NCBI RefSeq assembly: GCF_012489685.1 | Contig: NC_080046.1 | Location: 42,371,176-42,435,175, forward strand | Reading direction: 5' to 3' | From: Lotus japonicus | Lineage: Eukaryota; Streptophyta; Magnoliopsida; Fabales; Fabaceae | DNA: 64,000 nucleotides | Part shown: positions 34,375-44,300 of the stretch, one piece after another | How the letters are laid out: each line of letters starts with the position of its first letter | Position numbering within the stretch: the first letter of the stretch is position 1 | Notes under the pieces: generated by a model | Told to the model about the DNA's origin: nothing | The model's database searches: none | The model's input: the letters and a program-made list of their open reading frames with translations, nothing else | Program-made: the position numbers and the translations under genes

Positions 34375-37227
34375 ATGGTGAGTCAAACCAGAAGATCTAC
34401 TGCAGATGCACCTCAGTTCCCTCACATGGTAGTCGGTCTAGCAACGGGTCAAAGGGGCCCTGAGAATCCGACACAAGATCAAGGTCAAGCTCAAGAGCAG
34501 ATTGTTCCAATTGCAGAACGGGGCTGTGCCGTTCACTGCGTATTTGCTCCTGAGGAACTCCAAGTCCTGGCAGAATGGAGATTCGACCTCGACAACCTGG
34601 CTACAAATGGGTATGATCTTCGTCCTGAAGTCCAAGTTCAAGGTTGGGGAAATTACTTCAACAGACTTCGAGGACCGGTGTATGATAGACTGGTAAAGGA
34701 ATTCTGGAAGCACGCCGACTGTGATGATACTCAGGTGGTATCTCACGTTCTTGGAAGAAAGATCATCATCACGGAGAAGTCTTTCGTGAATTTGCTGGGT
34801 GCAGACACTGCTTTTGGGTATCGTTTCCAACTCACGGAATCGAAGCTGAAACCCAGCACCAAGAATACAATCAACGAGGCCCTGTACACCAATTACAAAC
34901 CGGGCAAGACGAATTACAAGGTGATGGACCTTCATCCTAAGCTCAGAATCTGGCACAAGATCCTGCTCCACTGCATAAACCAGAGACCAAAGGGCAGTTC
35001 TCCAGACTACATCAACTTCAACCAGAAGGTGATGTTGTTCTTCATCCAAGACCAGAAGAAGATCTGCCTTCCCTACTTCCTGTTCTCCTACTTGAAGGAA
35101 TGTATCCGGAAGTCTCGCACCACTGCCTCCATCAAGTCAGCAATCAAGTACATCCCCTTTGGGAGACTGCTCTCAGACTTTTTCATTGAAAGCAACCTGG
35201 TGCAAGATCTGGTCCATGCTGGATGTGTAGAGGATCTGACCACCATTGTTAGTGATGTCTTCACTGCAAATTCTCTGAAGAAGATGGGCTTGGTCCAGAA
35301 GAAAATCGCCCCTGCTCGTGAAGACACATCTTCTGAAATCAGAAGTAGAAGGATGCCTCTAAATGACTACCCTCTGTGGACTCAGGCAGACAATCCTGAC
35401 GCCATTAGGTGCTATGTTGAAGACCTAAGGGCTCAAGGATTCGAAATTGATCTTGATGAATTCTTCAGCAGACTGCCGCCAGCTCCAGAGTTTCCTTCTC
35501 CTCCCAAGAAGAAAGCTCAGAGGAAGATGATCCTAGAAGAATCTTCTGAGGAATCAGATGTCCCTCTGGTCAAAAAGAAGAAGAGAAAGCCTGATGATGG
35601 TGATGATAGTGATAATGAGGATGGTCCTCCTAAGAAGAAGAAGAAGCAGGTCAGAATCGTGGTGAAGCCTACTCGGGTGGAACCAGCTGCTGAAGTGGTC
35701 AGAAGGACTGAACCTCCTGCCAGAGTGACTAGATCATCAGCACATTCAAGTAAGTCTGCACTTGCTTCTGATGATGATTTGAATTTATTTGATGCACTCC
35801 CTATATCTGTCATGCTCAAACACTCCTCAAATCCCCTCACTCCTATTCCTGAATCCCAACCAGCTGCTCAAACCACCTCTCCACCACAGTCTCCAAGATC
35901 TTCATTCTTTCAACCTTCCCCTACTGAAGCACCTCTCTGGAATTTGCTTCAGAACCAACCCTCTAGGTCAGAAGAACCTACCTCTCCCATTACCATTCAG
36001 TACAACCCATTATCTTCTGAACCCATCATTCATGCACAACCAGAGCCTACCCACACAGAACCTGAGCCCAGAACCTCTGATCACTCTGTCCCAAGAGCAT
36101 CAGAACGTCTTGCTCTCAAACCCACGGATACAGACTCTTCCACAGCCTTTACACCTGTATCCTTCCCAACCAATGTTGCTGATTCTTCTCCCTCCAATAA
36201 CTCTGAATCCATTAGAAAATTCATGGAGGTCAGAAGAGAAAAGGTGTCTACATTAGAAGAGTATTACCTCACCTGTCCAAGCCCTAGGAGATATCCTGGC
36301 CCTAGACCTGAACGTCTAGTTGACCCAGATGAACCTATCTTGGCCAATCCTTTACAAGAGGCAGACCCTTTGGCTCAACAAGCTCACCCTGCCCCAGACC
36401 AACAAGAGCCTATTCAACCAGAACCTGAACCCGAACAATCAGTGTCTAACCAATCCTCGGTTAGATCACCCTATCATCTGGTTGAAACTTCAGAACCTCA
36501 CCTTGGAACCTCTGAACCCAATGCTCAAACGTTTAACATTGGCTCTCCACAAGGTGCCTCTGAAGCTCACAGCAGCAATCACCCAGCCTCTCCTGAAACC
36601 AACCTCTCCATAATCCCTTACACTCACCTCCGACCCACATCTCTCTCTGAGTGCATCAATACTTTCTATCATCAAGCTTCTTTGATGCTACGCAATGTGC
36701 ACGGTCAGACTGACCTCAGTGAGAATGCTGAACGTGTGGCTGATGAGTGGAACACTCTGGGCACTTGGCTAGTGGCTCAAGTTCCAATTATGATGCAGCT
36801 CCTGCATGCAGAGGGAAGTCAGAGCATTGAGGCTGCAAAGCAAAGGTTTGCTCGAAGGGTGGCTCTTCATGAACAAGAACAGAGACATAAGCTTCTTGAA
36901 GCTATTGAAGAAGCCAAGAGAAAGAAAGCTCAAGCAGAAGAAGCTGCACGTCAAGCAGCAGCTCAAGCTGAACAAGCCCGATTAGAGGCAGAACGACTTG
37001 AGGCTGAGGCTCTTAGATGCCAAGCACTTGCACCAGTAGTGTTTACTCCTGCTGCTTCTGCTTCCATTCCAGATCCTCAAGCTGCTCAGAATGTTCCTTC
37101 CGGTTCTGCTCAGTCAAGCTCATCCAGACTCGACATCATGGAACAGCGTCTTGACATTCATGAATCCATGCTGATTGAGATGAAGCACATGATGATGGAA
37201 CTTCTGCGACGAACTGATAAACCTTAG
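34375..37227 (+). CDS. SIRE extra ORF after pol ('envelope-like'), 950 aa, intact
   Basis: The open frame extends left to 34192, but the first ATG is at 34375, in the context AAAAATGG. The N-terminal ~260 residues form a globular domain (family segments FAPEELQVLAEW, DRLVKEFW, VLGRKIIITEKSFVNLLGA) resembling the 'putative plant transposon protein' domain also seen in the older element here. An acidic/basic linker follows, with two Lys/Arg clusters (KKKKRKP and PPKKKKKQVR), then a long Pro/Ser/Glu-rich region. The C-terminus has an Ala/Glu/Arg-rich coiled coil (about residues 815-885) and a final amphipathic segment. No signal peptide or membrane helix is evident from ATG 34375. Such ORFs are called envelope-like in SIRE literature. 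The Lys clusters suggest nuclear import instead (inference). Confidence 0.85.
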   Translation: MVSQTRRSTADAPQFPHMVVGLATGQRGPENPTQDQGQAQEQIVPIAERGCAVHCVFAPEELQVLAEWRFDLDNLATNGYDLRPEVQVQGWGNYFNRLRGPVYDRLVKEFWKHADCDDTQVVSHVLGRKIIITEKSFVNLLGADTAFGYRFQLTESKLKPSTKNTINEALYTNYKPGKTNYKVMDLHPKLRIWHKILLHCINQRPKGSSPDYINFNQKVMLFFIQDQKKICLPYFLFSYLKECIRKSRTTASIKSAIKYIPFGRLLSDFFIESNLVQDLVHAGCVEDLTTIVSDVFTANSLKKMGLVQKKIAPAREDTSSEIRSRRMPLNDYPLWTQADNPDAIRCYVEDLRAQGFEIDLDEFFSRLPPAPEFPSPPKKKAQRKMILEESSEESDVPLVKKKKRKPDDGDDSDNEDGPPKKKKKQVRIVVKPTRVEPAAEVVRRTEPPARVTRSSAHSSKSALASDDDLNLFDALPISVMLKHSSNPLTPIPESQPAAQTTSPPQSPRSSFFQPSPTEAPLWNLLQNQPSRSEEPTSPITIQYNPLSSEPIIHAQPEPTHTEPEPRTSDHSVPRASERLALKPTDTDSSTAFTPVSFPTNVADSSPSNNSESIRKFMEVRREKVSTLEEYYLTCPSPRRYPGPRPERLVDPDEPILANPLQEADPLAQQAHPAPDQQEPIQPEPEPEQSVSNQSSVRSPYHLVETSEPHLGTSEPNAQTFNIGSPQGASEAHSSNHPASPETNLSIIPYTHLRPTSLSECINTFYHQASLMLRNVHGQTDLSENAERVADEWNTLGTWLVAQVPIMMQLLHAEGSQSIEAAKQRFARRVALHEQEQRHKLLEAIEEAKRKKAQAEEAARQAAAQAEQARLEAERLEAEALRCQALAPVVFTPAASASIPDPQAAQNVPSGSAQSSSSRLDIMEQRLDIHESMLIEMKHMMMELLRRTDKP

Positions 37228-37447
37228 TTTTTAGGATCTCTTCGTTTTTCTTTTTCTTTAACATTGTTTTATTTTTGTTAAACTCTGTTTCTTTTTATTT
37301 ACTTATTCTACTTTGTTCGTTTGTGATTATCTATGCATATCTATATATATTTGTGTCACATATGTTTGCAAAAATCCTTTATTCATAATATTTTTCTGTT
37401 TACATCATACATTCTTTATGTTTACATCATCCATTCCTTCCCTAAGT

Positions 37448-37840
37448 CTAGAATGGAGGATCCCTCCTCATTCTTCTGCACTCCTGGCGCTGCTCTGACC
37501 TATCCTTCTCCAGACGCTCCAGTGCATGCTGGATGTTGTTGAGCCTGTCCTTTAGCTCATTCCTCTCCAGAATCTCTTCTGCGGTCTTGAGCTTCTCTTC
37601 CAAACTCTCTTTTTCTTCCAGCAGCTTGAGTTCAAGCCGGCTGAGTTCTTGCACCTCCTCCACGAAGGCAAGAAATTCCCTCAGGTCTCTCTTCACCTCT
37701 GGACGCAGGTCCTCTTCCAGCAGTGTCCGTGTCAGCTCTGCGATGGTCGTTGTACCCTCTGGATGCCTGATGTTAAGGAACAAGTCCTCCTCAAAGGCCT
37801 TCTTCCTCAGCTCTTCTAGTGCTACGATGTATGATGCCAT
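37448..37840 (-). CDS. Antisense coiled-coil ORF inside the SIRE element, 130 aa
   Basis: ATG complement at 37838-37840, stop TAG complement at 37448-37450. It lies tail to tail with the extra ORF, whose stop is 220 bp away. The product begins MASYIVALEELRKKAFEEDL and is highly charged. From about residue 50 to the end it is Leu/Glu/Lys/Arg-rich with heptad-like spacing, a clear coiled-coil pattern. The opposite strand gives a Ser/Leu low-complexity shadow, so this strand is the plausible coding one. A TATA box lies just upstream (37891-37900). Function is unknown. Antisense ORFs with their own promoter are known from Tat/Ogre gypsy elements; I do not know of a well-described case in SIRE. 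The frame is intact for 130 codons between two non-coding stretches. Confidence 0.6.
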   Translation of the reverse strand: MASYIVALEELRKKAFEEDLFLNIRHPEGTTTIAELTRTLLEEDLRPEVKRDLREFLAFVEEVQELSRLELKLLEEKESLEEKLKTAEEILERNELKDRLNNIQHALERLEKDRSEQRQECRRMRRDPPF

Positions 37841-37890
37841 TTTCTTACTGAAACTTGTTCGAGGTGTGAAGCTTACCTTTCTCTCCAACA

Positions 37891-37900
37891 CTTTATATAG
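37891..37900 (-). promoter_or_regulatory. TATA box for the antisense ORF
   Basis: The minus strand reads CTATATAAAG, ending 51 bp before the ATG at 37840. A start site 25-30 bp downstream would leave a 5' UTR of about 25 nt. A CT/GA-rich stretch flanks it. No other promoter is needed to explain the ORF. Confidence 0.5.
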
Positions 37901-38641
37901 GCTTCACTTTCTCTCTGAAAGTTAATGCTCCTACGGTTTCTCGAGGTTAAGTTCTTGGTAACTGACCCTTCTCTTTACTCTCTTGACCGGTGGTAAACGT
38001 TCTTCTCTTGCATTAACTCTTCTATTTATTTCGCCTAACTCTGATTCTTGCATCACTTTCTTTTCCTTTAAACTTAGACCTTCTCTAAGGGGGAGTACCT
38101 TGTACTTCAAGCTAAGTTTTTCACACCCCAAGCTTTTTGCTTATGACAAAAAGGGGGAGTAAACCCAGTTTTTGATGTGTAAGATGTGTTAGTGTGATTT
38201 ATTTTTTCTTTTGGAGAATTTAAGAGTTCCACCTTCATGACCATAGATGTGTCACTGGGCAAATACAAGGAATACATTTCACTTCTTCTGAAGTGATTAT
38301 AAGTTGACTCCGTTAACCAAGACTCTGATACCCTGTCCGTGACTCTGATTACTTATGCGCTCTGATTACTCGATTTTCATCTATGTCATAAGTTTCTCTC
38401 TCTGAACTCTTATATCATTTAGCTCAGAATCTAGACTTTACTAACGTTTTCATCAAGTATTAGATTCAGGGGGAGCTAAGCTCAGAATCAAGCAGTGACT
38501 TGAATTCAGAATGAGCAAGATAAACTATTCACATCAGGATAAGTCTTATTCTATATCTCTAAACTCTGAGTGAATTCAGTTTAATGTTTAAGAATTGTTC
38601 ATCAAAAATCTTAGTTTTGTCATCATCAAAAAGGGGGAGAT
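37901..38641 (+). other. SIRE 3' internal region with repeated purine tracts and PPT
   Basis: No ORF is supported. Four similar purine tracts occur on the plus strand: AAGGGGGAG near 38087, AAAAAGGGGGAGTAAA near 38149, CAGGGGGAGCTAAG near 38468, and the terminal AAAAAGGGGGAGAT at 38628-38641. Only the last touches the LTR and is the true polypurine tract that primes plus-strand synthesis. The others may be auxiliary PPTs. Confidence 0.75.
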
Positions 38642-39856
38642 TGTAAGATCAAGTTTTGATCTAGTAGTACAACTCTATGTTTTGATGATTACAAGTTAAC
38701 CTTTTGATATGAACAATTGTGGTACTCTAACGTGTTTTTCTGAGTGTGCTATTTGCAGGCTCTGACCTCAACTCAATCTCACACAAATCAGAAGCACTGT
38801 GTATAAAGAGCTACCCAAGCAACGCTTTCGCATTCACCATGTTCAGTATGAACAGTGGAAAAGCTTCAGAAGTTCTGAAGTTATACAAACTCTGATGTGG
38901 ACTCAGTCACGAGAAGCTCTGAAGATCCAGAAAGTCTGATAACCAAGAAACACTGAAGGCTTAGATGTTCTGATGGTGTAGAAGACTCTGAAGATCCAGA
39001 AGCTGATTAGTGAAGTTCTGATGTCCAGAAGCAAGATACTCTGAAGACCATGTTCTTCCCTCTGAGTTCAGAATCAGAAGAAACAATGGTCAGAGGATCT
39101 GGGCTTTCCCTCTGACTCTGATCAACCGGCTTCACAAGTTCCAATATGAAGCATTCCCCTGATCAGAAGTCTCCTAGGTTTAAAGGTCGCGTCGCTATCC
39201 AAGTACAAAAGCATATGTACTATCCTGACGACCTACCTAACAGTCTCAGACACAGCAGAAGCTGGATTTTCCAGAACTGCCCTCCAACGGTAGCATTTCC
39301 CATGCAACGCTCAACCCTAATCCTTGGAGTATATAAAGAGACTGAAGACTGAAAGAAAAAAAAAAAAAAAAGAAACATTCACATACGCGCAAGACAATCT
39401 TAAATTCTTCTAAGTTTTTCTTTCATCTGAAATTCATTGAGTTTACTATTAGCTTTTTAGAAGCAAATCTCTTGTAAACAATTCTTTGATAAACAGTTTG
39501 TTTAGTTCCTTTAGGAGATCAAGGCTGATCGGATCCTAGAGAAGACTAAGAGAGTGAATCTTAGTGTGAGCTAAGTCAGTGTAATTGTTAGTCACTTGTA
39601 GGTTTCAAGTGCAGTTGTAACTCTTACCTGATTAGTGGATTGCCTTCATTCTAAGAAGGAAGAAATCACCTTAACGGGTGGACTGGAGTAGCTTGAGTGA
39701 TTTATAAAGTGAACCAGGATAAAATCCTTGTGTGCTTTTCTATCTCTTATCTTTAGCACTTGAGTTCTCGAAAGATTTGTCAAAATCTTTAAGGTGGAAG
39801 TTTTATACTGAAAACGTTATTCAAACCCCCCCTTTCTACCGTTTTTCATACCTTCA
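38642..39856 (+). repeat. 3' LTR of the young SIRE element
   Basis: 1215 bp, near-identical to 20828-22039. Differences I noticed: GTGTTTTTCT for GTGTTTTCT, GGCTTAGATG for GGCTCAGATG, TTTATAAAG for TTTATCAAG, and a longer A run. TATA box TATATAAAG at 39330-39338. The right flank is ATATG. Confidence 0.93.
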
Positions 39857-40411
39857 ATATGATGAGTTCTCTTTGCCGAACAAAACCCACATCACATCAG
39901 TTGCATGTGCTTTTGATTGATCATCACCTTCTTTAATAATTCTCACCAAGTTCCCAACTATTTCAACAACACTATCTTCTCTAACAGCCAATTCAGAAAG
40001 CACATTAGTACCACTCCCAATTCAATAAGATCACGCCCATCTATTAGTTTAGGGGTTTGATCTCCGTCACGCAACAACTCCACAAGTATCAGTACCACTC
40101 CCAATTCAATAAGCTCACGCCCATCTCGTTTGGAATTCCACCTAGAAACCCAATTATTTGACATGCTCTGTCCCTAGAGATCATGTTGCTAGTACAAGAA
40201 ACCTCCACAGTAAGATGAAGAGCTCTTAATATAATGATTTCCTTCCTAACAACACTCTTCAATGCTAAAACACTCAAAATCTCTAACAGATACGACATGG
40301 TATTATCACCGTTAGGAGAGTTCAATAAGTTCATGATGACTCAGAACCCGTCACTGTAAAAAACTATTTTCCTACTTGCATCATTGAAATTGACAAGAAC
40401 CAACAATTTTC

Positions 40412-41277
40412 TTGTTCTTTTGGTTGTCTTTAATTTTGTCAAAAACAACCTGGTATATAAGCAGATGTTGTGCCATCTGCTTTTGTGTTGCACAAGCCCG
40501 TTACTTGCAGTGCTTATGTGTGCCTGAAAATCTGGTGAAGTTTTGTTTTGTGGTTACTTACGGGTTAAGTAGCTATATCGTGGTTCATTTATTGTGGGCT
40601 TGTTTATTTGTTGAGACAATCTCTGATTGAAGATTTGTCTCTATTGTGTTTAATGATTGATTGACTTTTAACGCAATCATGATCCTAAAAGATTGCGTTT
40701 TGATTTGCTGCTGTTGGACTACTTGCTTCAGCCTCTAGAAACTCTAGTGTGGCTGCTGAAGCATATATATATGAAGACCTAAAACGTGAAGACCACTGAA
40801 GCTTTTGAGAAGAAAAGATCAAGCGTTTTAGTGTTGTTATTTGTGTTAGTCCTTATTTCGTTGTGAACAAACCTTGCTAATTGATCTATAAGGCATGGTT
40901 GTGTTCTGTATTCCTTGAGTGTCAAAACTCTAATTGTTGTGGTTCTTACCAATCACTGTGGCAGTGTTTGAGAGAAAGTGATAGGGGCTCTCATACTTAG
41001 GGGGAAATACTAAGAAGAAATACACCGGGTCGATTAGGAAGAGAACTATGACATGTGGTGTTCATGAGTATCTGTAGTTCCTATATCTTGAGATAGTGGA
41101 TATCATTTATTTGGGTGAAAACCCTCCAGACGTAGGTGAAGTTTCACCGAACTGGGTTAAAAACTTTTGTGTTGTGTTTTGTTTCTTTTATGCTTTTGTT
41201 GTTTACTGTTGTTCAATTGTCGAAGCTATTGCTCCAGCATCGCGTGGAACATCTGCTATAATTGAACTAGAATTTCA
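40412..41277 (+). repeat. 5' LTR of the older element
   Basis: 866 bp. The expected TG start is TC here (T40412, C40413), aligned against TGTTGTTC in the 3' LTR; it ends TTTCA. A short TATA-like ATATATATAT is at 40763-40772. Confidence 0.88.
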
Positions 41278-41342
41278 ATTGGCATCAAAGCAGGCAGCAT
41301 GTTCTGTTTGGGTGAGCTCCAGGGAAAATAGATTCAATTCTC

Positions 41343-44300
41343 ATGGAAAACAAGGAGGGAGAATCAGTCAACAGGCCACCCATTCTGGATGGTACTAATT
41401 ATGACTATTGGAAAGTTCACATGACAGCCTTTCTCAAGTCAATTGAGAGCAAGACTTGGAAAGCAATTGTCAAAGGTTGGAAACATCCCACCAAGGAACA
41501 AACTAAAGGAAGTTCAATTGCGACAACTGAGAAACCTGAGGAAGAATGGACAGAAGAAGAAGATGAAGCTGCTCTGGGAAACTCTAAAGCTTTGAATTCT
41601 ATCTTCAATGTTGTTGAGAAGAACATGTTTAGACTTATCAATACTTTTACTGTTGCAAAGGTAGCCTGGGATATCCTGAAGACTGCACATGAAGGAACAA
41701 CCAGAGTGAGAATGTCCAGACTTCAAATGCTTACTACTTAGTTTGAGACCATGAGGATGACTGAAGAGGAAACAATCTCAAAATTCCATATGCGTGTGCG
41801 TGACTTGGCTAACTCATCATTTGCTTTGGGAGAACCTATGTCAGATGAGAAACTTGTGAGGAAAATCTTGAGATCTCTGCCCAAAAATTTTTCTATGAAA
41901 GTCACTGCAATTGAGGAAGCTCAAGACATTGGTAGCATGAAGATTGATGAACTCATTGGATCTTTGCAGACATATGAGTTAACTTTTGGTGACAAGTCTG
42001 AGAGGAAAAATAAGAGCATAGCATTTGTGTCAAACACTAATGAGGATGATGATATTGAGTGTGAAGGTGAAAACCTCTCTGAAGCTCTGGCTCTTCTTGG
42101 AAGAAAGTTTAATAGAGCATTGAGAAAGATTGGCAGAAGAACAAAGTCTAATGTCCAGGACATGAAGTTCGACAACTCCAGATCCTCTAACTTTCAGAGG
42201 AAGGCCAAAGAGGATGATAAATCTGGTCAGAATAAAGGAGTGCAATGTCATGAATATGAAGGATATGGCCACATTAGAACTGAATGTGCTACCTACCTTA
42301 AAAAGCAGAAGAAAGACATGGTGGTAACTTGGCCAGATGAAGACACATATGAGGGAGATGAGGTCTCTGCTAACAAAGTTATTCCATACTCTAGAATGAT
42401 TGATGAACCTGACACTAGTGATGATGATATAACTGATGAAGAGCTGGATGAAACTTATAAGTTATTGCATAACAAGTGGAAGGAAGCTTCTAAACGTGTG
42501 AGAGAGCAAGAAAGTGAAATAGAACAGCTAACCACTCAAAAGGAGAAGTTGTATGAGATCAGTAGTAAGCTGAAAGAAGAACTTGATGACTGGAAATCAA
42601 AGCTTGAATACATTGATACTCTAGAAAAGGTAAAATAAATGGGTGTTAATGCAGAATTGCAGGAGGAAGTAGCTTCTTTGAAGAATAAGCTTGAAACCAC
42701 ACAAATCTCGTAGGATGCTGAATAATGGTTTAGATATGCTAGATGAGATCCTTAAGGAAACAAGTAAACAAGGGAGAAGCTTGAAGGGTATTGGTTTTGA
42801 CTACATGACTGCAAACAAGGAATGCCAGAAGGTTTCAAAGGAATTTGTAGCTGCTGCAAGGCAATCTGAATTCAAGAAACTAATCAACAGCTTGTTGTCT
42901 GGACAGATGTCTCAGCATGTGCCTCGACATGTGACTTCTCAGTACAAAAGTGTCAAAAATGCCCCTTGGAGATGTCACTATTGTGGAAGAAATGGTCATA
43001 TAAGGCCTTACCGTTTCAAGCTATATGGTTATCCCCAGATATCAAATCAGCCAAGAAGCTTAGAGAGCACCCAAGTGAAAAAAAAATGGAAACCCAAAGG
43101 TGAATTCTCAAGCCCGATTTCTCACACATCCTTCAGAGCTTCATCAAGGGAAGACTGGTATTTTGACAGTGGTTGTTCAAGACACATTATAGGAGACAAG
43201 AGCTATCTGGAAAATATCAAGGGCCACTCCAGTAACTATGTCACGTTTGGAGATGGAGTCAAAGGGAAGATCAAAGGAATTGGAAGACTCATAGGTTCTG
43301 GATCCCATGATCTGACTGATGTGTTACTTGTTAAAGGGTTAATAACCAATCTAATCAGCATAAGTGAGCTTTGTGATCAAGGGCTTGATGTGAAGTTTAG
43401 TTAGTTAAACAGAATGTGTTGTTACTACAGATGATCAAGAAGTGCTAATGAGAGGAGTCAGATCCAAGGATAATTGTTATATGTGGATCTCACAGGAGAA
43501 GTCTCACTTTTCAAGGTGCTTAATTGCAAAAGAAGATGAGATAAATCTGTGACATCAAAAACTGGGTCATCTTAATCTCAAGAGTATGCAGAAGATCATC
43601 ACTGAAGAAGGCATAAGAGGTATGCCTATGAAGTTAGGTAAAGGAAGAATGTGTGGAGAATGTCAGATTGGAAAACAAACAAAGATGTCCCACACGAAGC
43701 TCCAACATCAAACTACAACAAAATCCCTTGAACTCATGAAAGTCTGGGTGGAAAAGGGTATGTGTTTGTTTGTGTCGATGATTTTTTCACGTATACTTAG
43801 GTGGATTTCATTAGAGAAAAGTCAGAGACATTTGAAATCTTCAAGAACCTCTGTTTGAAACTTCAAAATGAGAAGAGAGTGTCATTGTAAGAATTATGAG
43901 TGATCATGGTAAGGAGTTTGATAATTCTAAGTTCTCTGAGCTCTGTGGATTAGAAGAAATTAGTCATGAGTTCTCAGCACCTATCACACCTCAACAAAAT
44001 GGGGTTGTTGAAAAATAGAACTCTGCAGGAATCATCCAAAGTTATGCTACATGCTAAAAAGATTCCTTATCAGTTTTGGGGTGAAGCAATGAATATTGCC
44101 TGCTATATATATAACAGAGTTACTATTAGAGCAGAAACATCCTCTACTCAGTATGAACTATGGAAAGGAAGGAAGCCTACAGTGAAATACTTTCATGTTT
44201 TTGGGAGTAAATGTTATATTCTGGAAGATCGTGAACAAAGAAGAAAGCTTGATCGTAAGAGTGATGTAGGACTATTCATGGGATATTTATAAAACAGCAG

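Larger units (their letters stand above)
20828..39856 (+). mobile_element. Young SIRE/Maximus-type copia element, represented twice around an N gap
   Basis: The order is LTR (20828-22039), gag-pol, partial extra ORF, 100-N gap, partial LTR (28681-29599), gag-pol, extra ORF, antisense ORF, PPT, LTR (38642-39856). One 5-bp target duplication ATATG flanks the whole (20823-20827 and 39857-39861). LTR ends are TGTAAG...CCTTCA. The PBS TGGTATCAGAGC matches initiator tRNA-Met. Outer LTRs of 1212 and 1215 bp are nearly identical, which indicates recent insertion. 28681-36144 repeats 21117-28580 with, as far as I compared, a few small indels. I infer one element of about 11.5 kb displayed twice. A real tandem element remains possible. 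Confidence 0.9.

Noticed and set aside
37533..37925. 130-codon plus-strand ORF opposite the antisense coiled-coil ORF
   Set aside because: Ser/Leu low complexity is what the complement of a Glu/Lys-rich coiled coil gives; the minus strand is the better coding choice.
37931..38131. 66-codon minus-strand basic ORF upstream of the antisense ORF
   Set aside because: Short, no domain, and it overlaps a purine-tract region; no independent support.
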